Positions 38,055 through 47,579 of a stretch of DNA of 64,000 nucleotides are shown here, piece after piece. This DNA comes from VRUE01 sp963702575 (lineage in GTDB: Bacteria; Actinomycetota; Thermoleophilia; Solirubrobacterales; 70-9). The stretch spans positions 124,001 to 188,000 of the forward strand of contig CAVPCU010000003.1 of NCBI GenBank assembly GCA_963702575.1, in the 5' to 3' direction. The position numbers and the translations under genes are program-made. The notes under the pieces were generated by a model. That model saw nothing but the letters and a program-made list of their open reading frames with translations. It searched no databases and was not told where the DNA came from. Position 1 is the stretch's first letter; each line of letters begins with the position of its first letter.

Positions 38055-38764
38055 CGGCGGCCCGCGCGGTGGCGCTCCAGCTCGGCGACCATCAGCTTGG
38101 TGTGGAGGGCGGCGATCAGGTCCTGCAGGGGCTGGGCGCCGGCCTCGAGCATCTCGACCACGCGCTCGGGCGGGACCTCGCCGGCGAGGCGGTTCATCAC
38201 CACGTCGACCTCCTGGCGGACCAGCTCTTCGAGCGCGGTCTTGTAGCGCAGGGTGTCGTAGACGGTGAAGCCGATCTGCTCGTCGTAGCCGCCGGCGCGG
38301 AAGCGGCCGATCGCCTCGATGATCTTGATGTCCGAGGGCGAGTAGCCGCGGCTGTTGGGGCTCAGCACCTCGAGCTCCTCGAGCCGGTCGAGCACCTCCT
38401 TGGGGATGCCGTAGCGCTCGCGCACCTCGGCCGCGCTGGTCCGCGAGCGCTCGCCGGCGAGCGCCCGGTCGAGGATGCGGTCCTCCAGCTCGAGCAGGGC
38501 GCGGGCCCGCTCGGGGTCCTCGTCGAGGACCGACTTGATCGCCTTCAGCGGCATGAAGCGCTCCTCCTGGAGCTGCTTGATCAGCTTGATCCGCTCGACG
38601 AACTCGGGCGGGTAGTAGGCCATGTTGCGGCTCGTCTTCACCGGCTCGGGCAGCAGGCCCTCGCGCAGGTAGTGCTTGATCGTCGGCGCCGGCACGCCCG
38701 AGGCCTCGGCCAGCTCGCCCATCTGCAGCAGGGCGCCCTCGGCCTTCTCCGCGTTGGCGCTCAT
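38051..38764 (-). CDS. MerR-like transcriptional regulator
   Basis: 237 residues. N-terminal MerR HTH MGELAEASGVPAPTIKHYLR with wing SRNMAYYPPEFVERIKLIKQ, a second HTH-like region (YGIPKEVLDRLEELEVLSPN) and a helical C-terminus. Overlaps both neighbours by ATGA. Likely regulator of the adjacent CoA-thioester catabolic genes. Confidence 0.85.
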   Translation of the reverse strand: MSANAEKAEGALLQMGELAEASGVPAPTIKHYLREGLLPEPVKTSRNMAYYPPEFVERIKLIKQLQEERFMPLKAIKSVLDEDPERARALLELEDRILDRALAGERSRTSAAEVRERYGIPKEVLDRLEELEVLSPNSRGYSPSDIKIIEAIGRFRAGGYDEQIGFTVYDTLRYKTALEELVRQEVDVVMNRLAGEVPPERVVEMLEAGAQPLQDLIAALHTKLMVAELERHRAGRR

Positions 38765-40000
38765 GCGCGGAAGGTCGTCTCGGCGTCGGCGCTGGGCCCG
38801 GCGGCGGCGCCGGACTCGATCATCGCCGCGATCTCCTCGTCGGAGTAGCCGGCCTCGCGCAGCACCTCGTCGGTGTGCTCGCCGAAGGCCGGCGCCGGGC
38901 CGGGTCGGGTCGCCGGGGGTGCGGCTCAGCTTCACCGGGACGCCGAGCTGGCGGACCGGGCCGAGCTCGGGCTGCTCGATCTCGACCACCATCTCGCGCG
39001 CCCGGACCAGCTCGGAGTCGAGCGCCTCGTCGAGGTCGAGGACCGGCTCGATGCAGCAGTCGTGCTCGTCGTTGAAGGCCTTCCACTCGTCGCGCGTGCG
39101 CGAGCGGAAGACCGCGGCGACCTCGCGCCAGGCGTCGGAGCCGGGCGCCTCGAACTGCTTCTCGATCAGGTCGGGGCGCTCGACGCCGTCGCAGAAGGCG
39201 GCCCAGAACTTCGGCTCCAGCGCGCCGCAGCTGACCCAGCCGTCGGCGGCCTCGTAGGGCAGGTAGCAGAGCAGGCCGCCGGCGAGCTGCTGCTCGCCGC
39301 GGCGCGGCACCTCGCCGTCGCAGAAGTAGCGCCCGGCGACCATCGCCAGCCAGGAGAGGGCGCCGTCGGCCATCGAGACGTCGACCATCTGGCCCTCGCC
39401 GGAGCGGCGCGCGCTCGTGCAGCGCCGCCATCACCCCGAAGGCGGCCATCAGGGCGCCGCCGCCGAGGTCGGCGATCTGGCCGCCGGACTGGACCGGCGG
39501 GCCGTCCTTGGCGCCGGTCAGGCCGAGCAGGCCGACCAGGCCGAGGTAGTTCATGTCGTGGCCGGCGCGCTGGGTGTAGGGGCCGTCCTGGCCGTAGCCG
39601 GTGATCGCGCAGAAGACGATCGCCGGGTTGGCCTCGCGCATCCGCTCGTAGCCGACGCCGAGGCGGTCGAGCACGCCGGGGCGGAAGCCGTCGAGGACGA
39701 CGTCGTAGGCGCTCGACCAGGCGCAGCAGCGCCTCGCGCCCGGCCTCGCTCTTGAGGTCGAGGCGGATCGAGCGCTTGCCGCGGTTGAGCGAGAGGTAGA
39801 GGGCCGAGCGCGTGCCCAGCTCCTGCTGCTCGTCGGTCGCCGTAGTAGGGCGGCGCCCAGCGGATGTAGTCGCCCATGCCGGTGTCCTCGACCTTCAGCA
39901 CCTCGGCGCCGAGGTCGGCGAGCAGCAGCGAGCAGAAGCCGCCGGGCAGCAGCCGGGTCAGGTCGAGGACCTTGACGTCGCTAAGCGGCAGATCGCTCAC
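38761..40000 (-). CDS. CaiB/BaiF-family CoA transferase (several frame breaks)
   Basis: Family III CoA transferase. N-terminus SDLPLSDVKVLDLTRLLPGG ... DLGAEVLKVED, then FRPGVLDRLGVGYERM and ALEPKFWAAFCDGVERPDLI. Four +1 frame breaks near 38900, 39408, 39708 and 39840 split it; restored, it is about 410 residues, the family norm. The end (MIESGAAAGPSADAETTFRA) gives a TGA that overlaps the MerR-like ATG, and GTG 40000 overlaps the BKACE stop. These precise junctions argue that the gene is really intact. It activates an acid by CoA transfer. Confidence 0.82.
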
Positions 40001-40880
40001 GCTTGGGAACCCCCAGCAGCTCGCGAGCCTCGGCGACGGTGGCGGCGCGGCGGCCGACGTCCTCGGCCATCTGCCGCGCCTTGGCGATCAGGTCGCCGTT
40101 GGAGCGCGCCATCTCGCCGTTCGGCAGGTAGAGGTTGTCCTCGACCCCGGCGCGGACGTTGCCGCCGAGCACCAGCGAGGCGCCGAGCAGCTTCCACTGG
40201 TCGCGGGAGATGCCGATCACCTGCCACTGGTTGGCGCCCTCGGCGCCGCCGGGGATCTGGTCGGACATGAAGGCGACGTTGCGCGGCGTCGGCCGGATGC
40301 CGCCGTTGACCCCCATCACCAGCGAGATCTGCAGCGGCGTGCGCTCCAGCAGCCCCATGTCGATCAGCGGGTCGAGGTTGGCGACGTGGCCGGCGTCGAA
40401 GCACTCGTGCTCGGGCTTGATCCCCAGCTCCCTCATCGCCGTGAGGAACTCGATGATCGTGTCGAAGCTGTTCTCGAAGACCGCCTTGAAGACGAAGTCC
40501 TTGCGCCGCGAGCGAGTACTTGGCGTAGTTCATCGAGCTCATGTTGAGCGCGGCGACGTCGGGCTTCAGCTCGCGCAGGTACTCGAGCCGCTTCTCGATC
40601 GGGATCCCGATCGCCCCGGTCGAGTAGTTGACGATCACGTCGCCGACCTCGGCCAGGATCGCCTCGGTGATCGCCCGGAAGTCCTCGATCTCGTAGGAGG
40701 GCGTGCCGTCGGGCTTGCGGGCGTGGATGTGGATCTGCGAGGCGCCCTCGTCGACCGCCCGCCGCGCCTCGGCCGCGTACTCCTCCGGCGTGTAGGGGAT
40801 CGCCGGGCACTGGTCGCGGTTGGCGATCACGCCGCTGATCGAGCAGCTGATGACGACCGGGTCGCTCGAAGCGAGCTCAT
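39997..40880 (-). CDS. BKACE-family beta-keto acid cleavage enzyme (frame breaks)
   Basis: BKACE/KCE family (3-keto-5-aminohexanoate cleavage type), which condenses a beta-keto acid with acetyl-CoA to give acetoacetate and a new acyl-CoA. Seen: CSISGVIANRDQCPAIPYTP, ASQIHIHARKPDGTPSYE (zinc His residues), NYSTGAIG, and HECFDAGHVANLDPLI. Breaks occur near 40510 and near the start (~40866); ATG 40880 is chosen because ATGA overlaps the carboxylase stop. Metal-dependent and cytoplasmic; part of the CoA-thioester operon. Confidence 0.82.
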
Positions 40881-42480
40881 ACCGGCATCACCCCGTGCCT
40901 TTTCTTCGGGCTTCTCGACGTGCTTGGTCTGCGCCATCCGCAGCGCCTTGACGATCGTCGGGCGCGTCTCGCGCGGGTCGATGATGTCGTCGATCACGGC
41001 GTTGCCGGCGGCGATGTAGGGGTCGATCTGCTCGCGGACCGCGTTCAGCATCGCCTCGCGGGTCGCCTCCGGGTCCTCGGAGGCCTCGATCGCCGAGCGG
41101 CCGATGATGTTGACCGCGCCCTCGGCGCCCATCACCGAGATCTCGGCCCCGGGCCAGGCGACGATCAGGTCGGGCTCGTACGCCTTGCCGCACATCACGT
41201 AGTAGCCGGCGCCGTAGGCCTTGCGGACGATCACCGTCACCTTCGGCACCGTGGCGCGGCTGACCGCGTAGAGCATCTTCGCCCCGTGGCGGATGATCCC
41301 GGCGTGCTCGACCTTCGAGCCGACCATGAAGCCGGGCACGTCCTGGAGGAAGACGAGCGGGATGTTGAAGGCGTCGCAGAGGTTGATGAAGCGCGCCGCC
41401 TTGTCGGCGGAGTCGTTGTCGAGGATGCCGGCCAGCTGCTTGGGCTGGTTGGCGACGATCCCGACCGGCTGGCCGCCGAAGCGGGCGAAGCAGGTGATCA
41501 GCGTCTTGGCGAACTTCGGCTTGAGGTCGAACCACTCGCCGTCGTCGACGATCTCGCGGATCACGTCGTACATGTCGTAGGGCTGGCGCGAGGACTCGGG
41601 GACGATCTCCATCAGCTTCTCCGACATGCGGTCGTCGGGGTCGGCGGTCTCGAGCGACCGGCGGCTTCTGCTCGCAGTTCGGCGGGGAAGTAGGAGAGGT
41701 AGCGCCTTGACCGCGCGCGATGCACTCCTCGTCGTCGGCCACCTCGAGGTCCCCCACCCCCGATTTGCGGCAGTGGACCTTGGCGCCGCCCAGCTCCTCC
41801 ATCGAGATGTCCTCGCCGGTGACGGCTTTGGTCAGGTGCGGGCCGGCGAGCGCCATCGCCCCCTGGCCGGAGACCATCGGCACGAAGTCGGCGAGCGCCG
41901 GGATGTAGGCGGTGCCGGCGGCGCAGGGGCCCATCATCGCCGCGACCATCGGGATCACCCCCGACATTTCGACCTCCTCGCGGAAGAGGTGGCCGGAGCC
42001 GGCGAAGAGCGAGCCGGCCGCCTCCTGGATGCGGGCGCCGGCGCGAGTCGAGCAGCCAGACGAACGGCATCCGCTTCGGAGAGCGCCATCTCGCGCAGGC
42101 GGGTCACCTTCAGCTCGCCGGTCATCCCCATCGAGCCGGCCATCACGGTGAAGTCGTAGGCGGCGATGCAGGTCGGGCGGCCGTCGACGTCGCCCCAGCC
42201 GGTGATCACGCCGTCGGCCGGCGCCTCCTTGCCCTCCATCGCCCGCTGGGCGAAGTGGGGGCGGCCGTGGATGCCCATCTCGACGAAGGTGCCCGCGTCG
42301 ACCAGCAGGTCGATCCGCTCGCGCGCGGTCAGCTTGCCGCGCTCGTGCTGCTTGGCGATCTTCTCCTCGCCGCCGCCCAGCTTCGCCTTGCTCGCGGCGC
42401 TCGTGCAGCTGCTCGGTCAGCTCGCCCAGCGGGGCGGCCCCGGGCAGCAGATGCTTGCCCTCTTGCTCGGTGCCCGCCAT
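40877..42480 (-). CDS. Acyl-CoA carboxylase beta (carboxyltransferase) subunit (frame breaks)
   Basis: Propionyl/acetyl-CoA carboxylase beta-type protein. It starts MAGTEQEGKHLLPG, with GKLTARERIDLLVDAGTFVE, DFTVMAGSMG, GARIQEAAGSLFAGSGHLF in the carboxyl-binding region, MYDVIREIVDDGEWFDLKPK, LQDVPGFMVGSKVEHAGIIR and, in the restored frame, KKRHGVMPV at the end. At least six single-base breaks (near 40908, 41654, 41680, 41706, 42045, 42071, 42393). A biotinylated alpha subunit is not in the window, though a stand-alone BCCP is at 61372. Upstream neighbour: enoyl-CoA hydratase. Confidence 0.85.
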
Positions 42481-42482
42481 CC

Positions 42483-43268
42483 CTACCGTCCCCTTCCACT
42501 GCGGGCTCGCGCTTCTCGAAGAACGCGGTGACGCCCTCGACGATGTCCTCGGTCGAGAAGGTGAGCGAGAGCTGCGAGCGCAGGAACTCGAGCGCGTCGT
42601 CGACCGCCATGTCCTGCTGGCGGTACATCGCGTCGTGGCCGAGCCGCATCAGCACCGGGCTCTTCGAGGCCAGCTTGCCGGCCCAATCGGCGACCGCGGC
42701 GTCGAACTCCGCCGCCGGGACGACCTTGTTGGCGAGCCCGAACTCGACCGCCTGCTCGGCGCTCAGCCGCTCGCCCAGCAGCATCATCTCGTTGACCTTC
42801 TTGCGCGGGACGTTGCGGTAGATGATCGCCATGATCATGTAGGGGAAGGCGCCGACGTTGATCTCCGGCGTGCCGAAGGTCGCGCCCTCCTTGGCGATCA
42901 CCAGGTCGCAGGAGAGCGCCAGCCCCATCCCGCCCGCGAGCACGTGGCCGTTGGCGGCGCAGAGCGAGGGCTTGCCGAGCCGCGGCATCAGGCGGAAGAA
43001 CTCGAGGAAGAGGTCGGTGGCGAAGTGTTTTGCGACCAGCGGAACGTCGGCGGCGAAGCCGCCGAGGTCGGCGCCGGCGCAGAAGACCTTCTCGCCGGCC
43101 CCGGTGAGGACGACGGCCCGGACCTCCTCGTCGTCGCGCGCCCGCTTCATCGCGTCGACCAGCTCGGCCAGCATCTGGCCGGAGAGCATGTTGCGCTTCT
43201 CCGGGTTGTTCAGGGTCACCGTGGCGACCCCGTCGGCGACCTCGTAGGTGACAACCTCGTAGTTCCAT
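42483..43268 (-). CDS. Enoyl-CoA hydratase/isomerase family protein (frame breaks at both ends)
   Basis: Crotonase fold: VTLNNPEKRNMLSG, VFCAGADLGGFA (oxyanion-hole region) and NGHVLAGGMGLALSCDLVI, ending TAFFEKREPA. Clean frame from about 43250 to 42510; one base too many near 43262 (ATGGAACTACGAG) and further breaks near 42500 must be corrected to join ATG 43268 and TAG 42485. Hydrates an enoyl-CoA in beta-oxidation or a related route. Divergent from the first acyl-CoA dehydrogenase. Confidence 0.85.
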   Translation of the reverse strand: MELRGCHLRGRRRGRHGDPEQPGEAQHALRPDAGRAGRRDEAGARRRGGPGRRPHRGRREGLLRRRRPRRLRRRRSAGRKTLRHRPLPRVLPPDAAARQALALRRQRPRARGRDGAGALLRPGDRQGGRDLRHAGDQRRRLPLHDHGDHLPQRPAQEGQRDDAAGRAAERRAGGRVRARQQGRPGGGVRRRGRRLGRQAGLEEPGADAARPRRDVPPAGHGGRRRARVPALAALAHLLDRGHRRGRHRVLREARARSGRGR

Positions 43269-43376
43269 CGCGCGGCGGGACCATAGCCGAAACCGCCCTG
43301 CGTTGAAAGTAGGAAGTGCTACTGTCCACTCGGCCGGGCGACCGCCGCAGCGCAACCGAGCGAGGAGAGACGACCA

Positions 43377-44598
43377 GTGGCGACTGCGACGACGACCAAC
43401 GGCTCCAGCGTCATCAAGCCCGACCACGAGGCGGGCCGCAAGCACTTCATCTTCAGCCAGGAGCACGAAGACCTGCGCGAGTCGATGCAGTCGTGGGTGA
43501 AGAAGGAGCTCTGGCCGCACCGCAACGAGTGGGAGGACACCTACTGGCCCACCGAGGCGATGAAGCGCGCCGGCGAGCTCGGCTTCCTCGGCCTCTGCTT
43601 CCCGGAGGAGTACGGCGGCCAGGGCGGCGACTACTTCTACTCGCTGGTCCGCGCCGAGTGCATGAGCTACTCGGGCTCGGGCGGCACCAACATGGGCTTC
43701 GCGGTGCAGACCGACATGGTCCTGCCCCCGATCCACCTGCTCGGCACCGAGGAGCAGAAGCGCAAGTACCTCGAACCGGGCCTGAAGGGCGAGAAGATCG
43801 GCTGCCTCGGGATCACCGAGCCGGGCGCCGGCTCCGACGTCGCCGGCATCCGCACCACGGCGATCCGCGACGGCGACGAATACGTGATCAACGGCTCCAA
43901 GACCTTCATCACCAACGGCCCGCGCGCCGACTTCATCGTCCTCGTCGCCAAGACCGACCCCGACGAGCGCCACGCCGGGATCACGCTGTTCGTCGTCGAC
44001 CTGCGCGACGAGAACGGCGAGAAGGTCCCCGGCTTCAGCGTCTCGGCCGAGCTGGAGAAGATGGGCATGCACGCCTCCGACACCGGCGAACTCGCCTTCG
44101 AAGACGTCCGCGTCCCGGCCGAGCGCCGTGCTCGGCGAGGAGGGCAAGGGCTTCTACCACATCGCCTGGGAGCTCCAGGGCGAGCGCCTGGTCGCCGCCG
44201 CCGGCTGCCACGCCGGGGCGGAACGGATGATCGAGAAGACGCTCGAGTACGCCAAGGAGCGCGAAGCCTTCGGCCGCCCGATCGGCAAGTTCCAGGCGAT
44301 CCGCCACAAGTTCGCCGAGATGGCGACCAAGACCGAGGCGGCGAAGCAGTTCACCTACGCGACCGCCTGGCGCTTCGCCAACGGCGAGTACCCGGTGCGG
44401 GAGATCACGATGGCGAAGCTCTTCGCCTCGCGCATGGCCTGCGAGGTCGCCGACGACTGCATCCAGATCCTCGGCGGCTACGGCTACATGAAGGAGTACG
44501 AGATCGAGCGCGCCTACCGCGACGTCCGCCTCAACCGGATCGGCGCCGGCACCGACGAGGTGATGCTCGACGTGATCGGCCGGAGCTACGGGCTGTAG
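43377..44598 (+). CDS. Acyl-CoA dehydrogenase 1 (one frame break)
   Basis: FAD flavoenzyme introducing a trans-2 double bond. GTG 43377 follows GAGGAGA. Motifs: CLGITEPGAGSDVAGIRTT, YVINGSKTFITNG (FAD contacts), GRPIGKFQAIRHKFAEMAT and ILGGYGYMKEYEIERAYRD. Near 44129, GCCGAGCGCCGTGCTC has one C too many; without it ...VPAERVLGEEGKGF joins and the protein is about 406 residues. With it, the frame happens to stay open into the next gene, giving a false 807-residue product. Confidence 0.9.
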
Positions 44599-44618
44599 GC
44601 CCGGAGGGCACGGCCGCC

Positions 44619-45800
44619 ATGGCCACGGTCGTCAAGGACAGCGGCGCCCGCGCGACGCTCCCGCCCTTCGGCGAGGAGCACGAGGAGCTGCGCGAGACCG
44701 TCTCCCGCTTCGTCGCCAAGGAGATCGCCCCGAACGTCGACGAGTGGGAGGCGGCGCGCGAATTCCCCCGCGAGCTCTACAGCCGCTGCGCCGAGCTGGG
44801 CTTCCTCGGGCTGAAGTTCCCGGAGGCCTACGGCGGCCAGGGCGGCACCCACCTGCACGACGCGATCTGGGTCGAGGAGCTGGCCCGCTCGGGCGGCTCC
44901 GGCGGCGTCGCCGCCGGGCTCAACGCCCACACCTCGATCGCGATGCCGCCGATCTTCAACTTCGGCACCGAGGAGCAGAAGCAGCGCTGGCTGGTGCCGG
45001 GGATCGCCGGCGAGAAGATCGGCGCGCTGGGGATCACCGAGCCGGGCGCCGGCTCCGACGTCGCCGGCATCTCGACCTTCGCCGAACGGGTCGAGGGCGG
45101 CTACCTCGTCAACGGCTCCAAGACCTTCATCACCAACGGCGTCCGCGCCGACTTCCTCGTCTGCGCCTGCAAGACGACCCAGGAGGGCGGCCACCACGGC
45201 ATCTCCTTCCTCGTGCTGGAGCGCGAGATGCCCGGCTACGAGGTCGCGCGGAAGCTGGAGAAGATGGGCTGGCACTCATCCGACACCGGCGAGCTCTCGT
45301 TCACCGACGTCGAGGTGCCGGCGGAGAACCTGCTCGGCGAGGAGAACGAGGGCTTCAAACTGATCATGTTCAACTTCGCCTGGGAGCGGCTGCTGATGGC
45401 GATCGGCGCGGTCGGCGCGATGCAGCGCCTGATCGAGGTCACCGTCTCCTACGCATTGGAGCGCGAAGCCTTCGGCCGCCCGATCGGCAAGTTCCAGGCG
45501 ATCCGCCACCAGGTGGCGGAGATGGCGACCAAGGCCGAGGCCGCCCGCGCCCTCACCTACAACGCCCTACGCCTCTTCCACGAGGGCCACGACTGCATCA
45601 AAGAGGTGACCATGGCCAAGCTCGTCACCCAGCGCGCCGTCCTCGAGATCGCCGACCAGTCCCTCCAGATCCACGGCGGCTACGGCTACATGCGCGAGTA
45701 CGGCATCGAGCGAGCCGTCCGCGACGCCCGCCTAGGCCCGATCGGCGGCGGCACCGACGAGGTGATGAAGGAGATCCTCGGCAAATTGATGGGGTTGTAG
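44619..45800 (+). CDS. Acyl-CoA dehydrogenase 2
   Basis: 393 residues, intact. EPGAGSDVAGISTFAERV, VNGSKTFITNGVRADFLV, GRPIGKFQAIRHQVAEMAT, IHGGYGYMREYGIERAVRD. A tandem paralogue of dehydrogenase 1, starting 20 bases after its stop. Followed by a palindrome at 45817-45840 that may end transcription. Two dehydrogenases may serve different acyl chain types. Confidence 0.93.
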   Translation: MATVVKDSGARATLPPFGEEHEELRETVSRFVAKEIAPNVDEWEAAREFPRELYSRCAELGFLGLKFPEAYGGQGGTHLHDAIWVEELARSGGSGGVAAGLNAHTSIAMPPIFNFGTEEQKQRWLVPGIAGEKIGALGITEPGAGSDVAGISTFAERVEGGYLVNGSKTFITNGVRADFLVCACKTTQEGGHHGISFLVLEREMPGYEVARKLEKMGWHSSDTGELSFTDVEVPAENLLGEENEGFKLIMFNFAWERLLMAIGAVGAMQRLIEVTVSYALEREAFGRPIGKFQAIRHQVAEMATKAEAARALTYNALRLFHEGHDCIKEVTMAKLVTQRAVLEIADQSLQIHGGYGYMREYGIERAVRDARLGPIGGGTDEVMKEILGKLMGL

Positions 45801-45809
45801 GGGCTTGAT

Positions 45810-45841
45810 TGCTGCCTTTTCCCCACTGGGGTGGGGAAAAC
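45810..45841. repeat. Short palindrome, family III, copy 2 / possible terminator
   Basis: TTTTCCCCAC-TGGG-GTGGGGAAAA at 45817-45840, perfect 10-bp arms, preceded by TTGCTGCC as in the copy at 24662. It lies 17 bases after the acyl-CoA dehydrogenase 2 stop and could terminate transcription in both directions, but the other copy is inside a gene, so it is more likely a mobile or repeated hairpin. Confidence 0.6.
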
Positions 45842-45953
45842 TCGGCGATTGGCAAGCCGTACCTCGGGTGCCGGTCGAACGAGGCGGGCACAATCCGGAC
45901 ACTCGCAACAAACCGGCACGTCTCTTGATCGAGCGCGGCCACGCCAACCCCTG

Positions 45954-46139
45954 CTAGGAAATCTTGGAGACCCCCAACTGGGTGCAGATCGCCCGCGCGG
46001 TCGTGCGAGGAATCTCGCGGTGGCGGGGTACCGAGCTGCGACCGTTGGGCCCCTGCCAAATCTCGTGCTTCCCGCCCTGGCGAACCTGACGACAGCCGTT
46101 GGCTCCGAGGTGGACCTTCAGATCGCGGGTCTTAATCAT
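45954..46139 (-). CDS. hicA: HicA-family mRNA interferase toxin
   Basis: 61 residues: IKTRDLKVHLGANGCRQVRQ with catalytic H25 in GGKHEIWQGPNG and the basic RHREIPRTTARAICTQLG ending of the family. HicA cleaves mRNA in a dsRBD-like fold. ATG 46139 overlaps the upstream winged-helix gene by 8 bases. Its expected HicB partner is not adjacent; a HicB-like gene lies 1.0 kb away on the other strand. Confidence 0.85.
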   Translation of the reverse strand: MIKTRDLKVHLGANGCRQVRQGGKHEIWQGPNGRSSVPRHREIPRTTARAICTQLGVSKIS

Positions 46140-46899
46140 TCCCCCCTCCCACCTTCTTGTTTGACGGCGGGCGGCGGTGAAAGGGCTCCCGCATCGTGTA
46201 GCGGTAGACGAACCGGAACCCCTCCGGGGCAAGCGGGGCAGGCTCCGGGGTCCTGGTCACCGCTATGAGATCGTGGTGGCGAAGCCCGGCGATTCCCTTG
46301 CTCAGAGTCGCCGCCGAGATGCCATACCACTGCTGAACATGGCTCTGGGGGAGGATGAAGTCGCGGCCCAAACTCATGCCAATCAGCAAGACGGCAAGCG
46401 AAGGCAAGTCGAGCTTCTCGTGCCACTTCTTACGCCAGAAGGCGTACGGCAGCGTGATGTAGTCCTGTCTCGGCTTCTGGTCGTAGGGGTGCCTATAGGG
46501 CTCGCCCGAACCGTCGTCGCTTAGCAAGGTGATCTGCGCGAGCCGACCGCGTCGGTCACGCCGGATGAGTTTGGCCCGCTCCAGCCAGGCCCACCCCTTC
46601 GACACTGCCGCACGCGAACTCTCTCTCTCGTCAGCCAAGCCGAGCGCCCGCGCCCAAACCCGCGAATCGCGGGTTACCTCGAACTGGCCGCCGCTGGCCG
46701 CCGCGTGCGCTAGCAAGTACTGATGCAGGCCGCGATTGTTGTGCGCCGTCACGAATGCAGCAAGCGGTCCCGGAACGCCTCTATCCTGGCTATCGCGGCG
46801 CTGGATGAAGCGATATGAGAGGGGCAAGACAGGGCGACCGGATGCCTCGAGGAGCGCCTCAATAGTTTCCTGGCGGGTGGCTCGTTGCACCTTCGTCAT
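46132..46899 (-). CDS. Winged-helix protein, possibly initiator-like, 255 residues
   Basis: Starts MTKVQRATRQETIEALLEAS. Two helix-rich regions read as winged helices: ~85-135 (VWARALGLADERESSRAAVS ... LERAKLIRRDRRGRLAQITL) and ~180-240 (SHVQQWYGISAATLSKGIAG ... LRHHDLIAVTRT). Basic C-terminus PFHRRPPSNKKVGGGND. Two winged helices and three 13-bp-spaced direct repeats 103 bases upstream recall plasmid replication initiators, but I cannot identify a Rep family, so a transcription factor is equally possible. GC is lower than in neighbours. Co-transcribed with hicA. Confidence 0.6.
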   Translation of the reverse strand: MTKVQRATRQETIEALLEASGRPVLPLSYRFIQRRDSQDRGVPGPLAAFVTAHNNRGLHQYLLAHAAASGGQFEVTRDSRVWARALGLADERESSRAAVSKGWAWLERAKLIRRDRRGRLAQITLLSDDGSGEPYRHPYDQKPRQDYITLPYAFWRKKWHEKLDLPSLAVLLIGMSLGRDFILPQSHVQQWYGISAATLSKGIAGLRHHDLIAVTRTPEPAPLAPEGFRFVYRYTMREPFHRRPPSNKKVGGGND

Positions 46900-47001
46900 C
46901 GCTCTTGAAGCATGGCATATCAAGCGACGATCATCTGTCCATAAACCCGCTCTGACTTTCCGCGGGGACGATGACGTTGCTAAGGCAATGATAAACATAG
47001 G

Positions 47002-47033
47002 TGCTAGCTCAGTCTGCTAGCTCTAGATGCTAG
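47002..47033. repeat. Three TGCTAG direct repeats at exact 13-bp spacing
   Basis: TGCTAG at 47002, 47015 and 47028, each preceded by G, C or A and followed by CTC in two of three cases. AT-rich sequence lies on the left (AATGATAAACATAG). Between divergent winged-helix and hicB-like genes: iteron-like or operator array. Confidence 0.55.
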
Positions 47034-47155
47034 AAAACGAGCCGCAGAACGGCTGACAAATGAAGCCCCGAGGGAACACGCTGCAACGACCAACGGCCCA
47101 TCGAATGGCGGCGAACTTTAGGGCTGGATCGGGGCATTACCCTATTCCTATGGGC

Positions 47156-47401
47156 ATGGCACACGATCTCGCCTACACCGCCGTCTTTGAGGAAGTCGAG
47201 GGCGGATGGACGCAAGCTCGAATCGCGGAGATTCCGGGTGTGATTACCGCTGGACAGAGCCGGGAGGAAGCGAGGGCACTGCTTCAAGATGCGCTTCGCG
47301 AGTATCTAGCTAGCTTCATGGAGCCCATAGCCGGACTCGATGAGATCGGGGATCGCGAACAGCTTGTGGTCGAGCTGACCGCAGCACCAAAAACAAGCTG
47401 A
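47156..47401 (+). CDS. hicB: HicB-family antitoxin-like protein
   Basis: 81 residues with the HicB partial RNase H fold: YTAVFEEVEGGWTQARIAEI and PGVITAGQSREEARALLQDA LREYL. It would neutralise HicA and repress its operon. There is no obvious C-terminal DNA-binding domain. ATG 47156 (or 47150). It is divergent from the hicA transcript and separated from it by the winged-helix gene and the direct repeats, an unusual split arrangement. Confidence 0.75.
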   Translation: MAHDLAYTAVFEEVEGGWTQARIAEIPGVITAGQSREEARALLQDALREYLASFMEPIAGLDEIGDREQLVVELTAAPKTS

Positions 47402-47579
47402 TCGAGAAGTGCGGGAGCGCCGGTCCGCGCCACCGTCGGGACTCATGAAGGAAATCCTCGGCCCTTTGGGTTTGAGAACTTGCAGGACTTTCCAGAGTGC
47501 GGTCGCTGCGGGTTCGCCGGTGCTCGAATCGGCTAGCGTCGTTGTGCACTGCAATCGGGGGTGGCAAGGAGGAGCGAGC

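Noticed and set aside
38761..43268. Programmed frameshifting in the acyl-CoA cluster
   Set aside because: There are too many sites, with no slippery heptamers or downstream structures, and all are simple single-base changes.
43269..43376. Sigma70-type promoter with TTGAAA between the hydratase and dehydrogenase genes
   Set aside because: No -10 at acceptable spacing.
43377..45800. An 807-residue fusion of two acyl-CoA dehydrogenases
   Set aside because: The joining segment is out-of-frame text of dehydrogenase 1; its true C-terminus is intact in another frame and dehydrogenase 2 has its own start.
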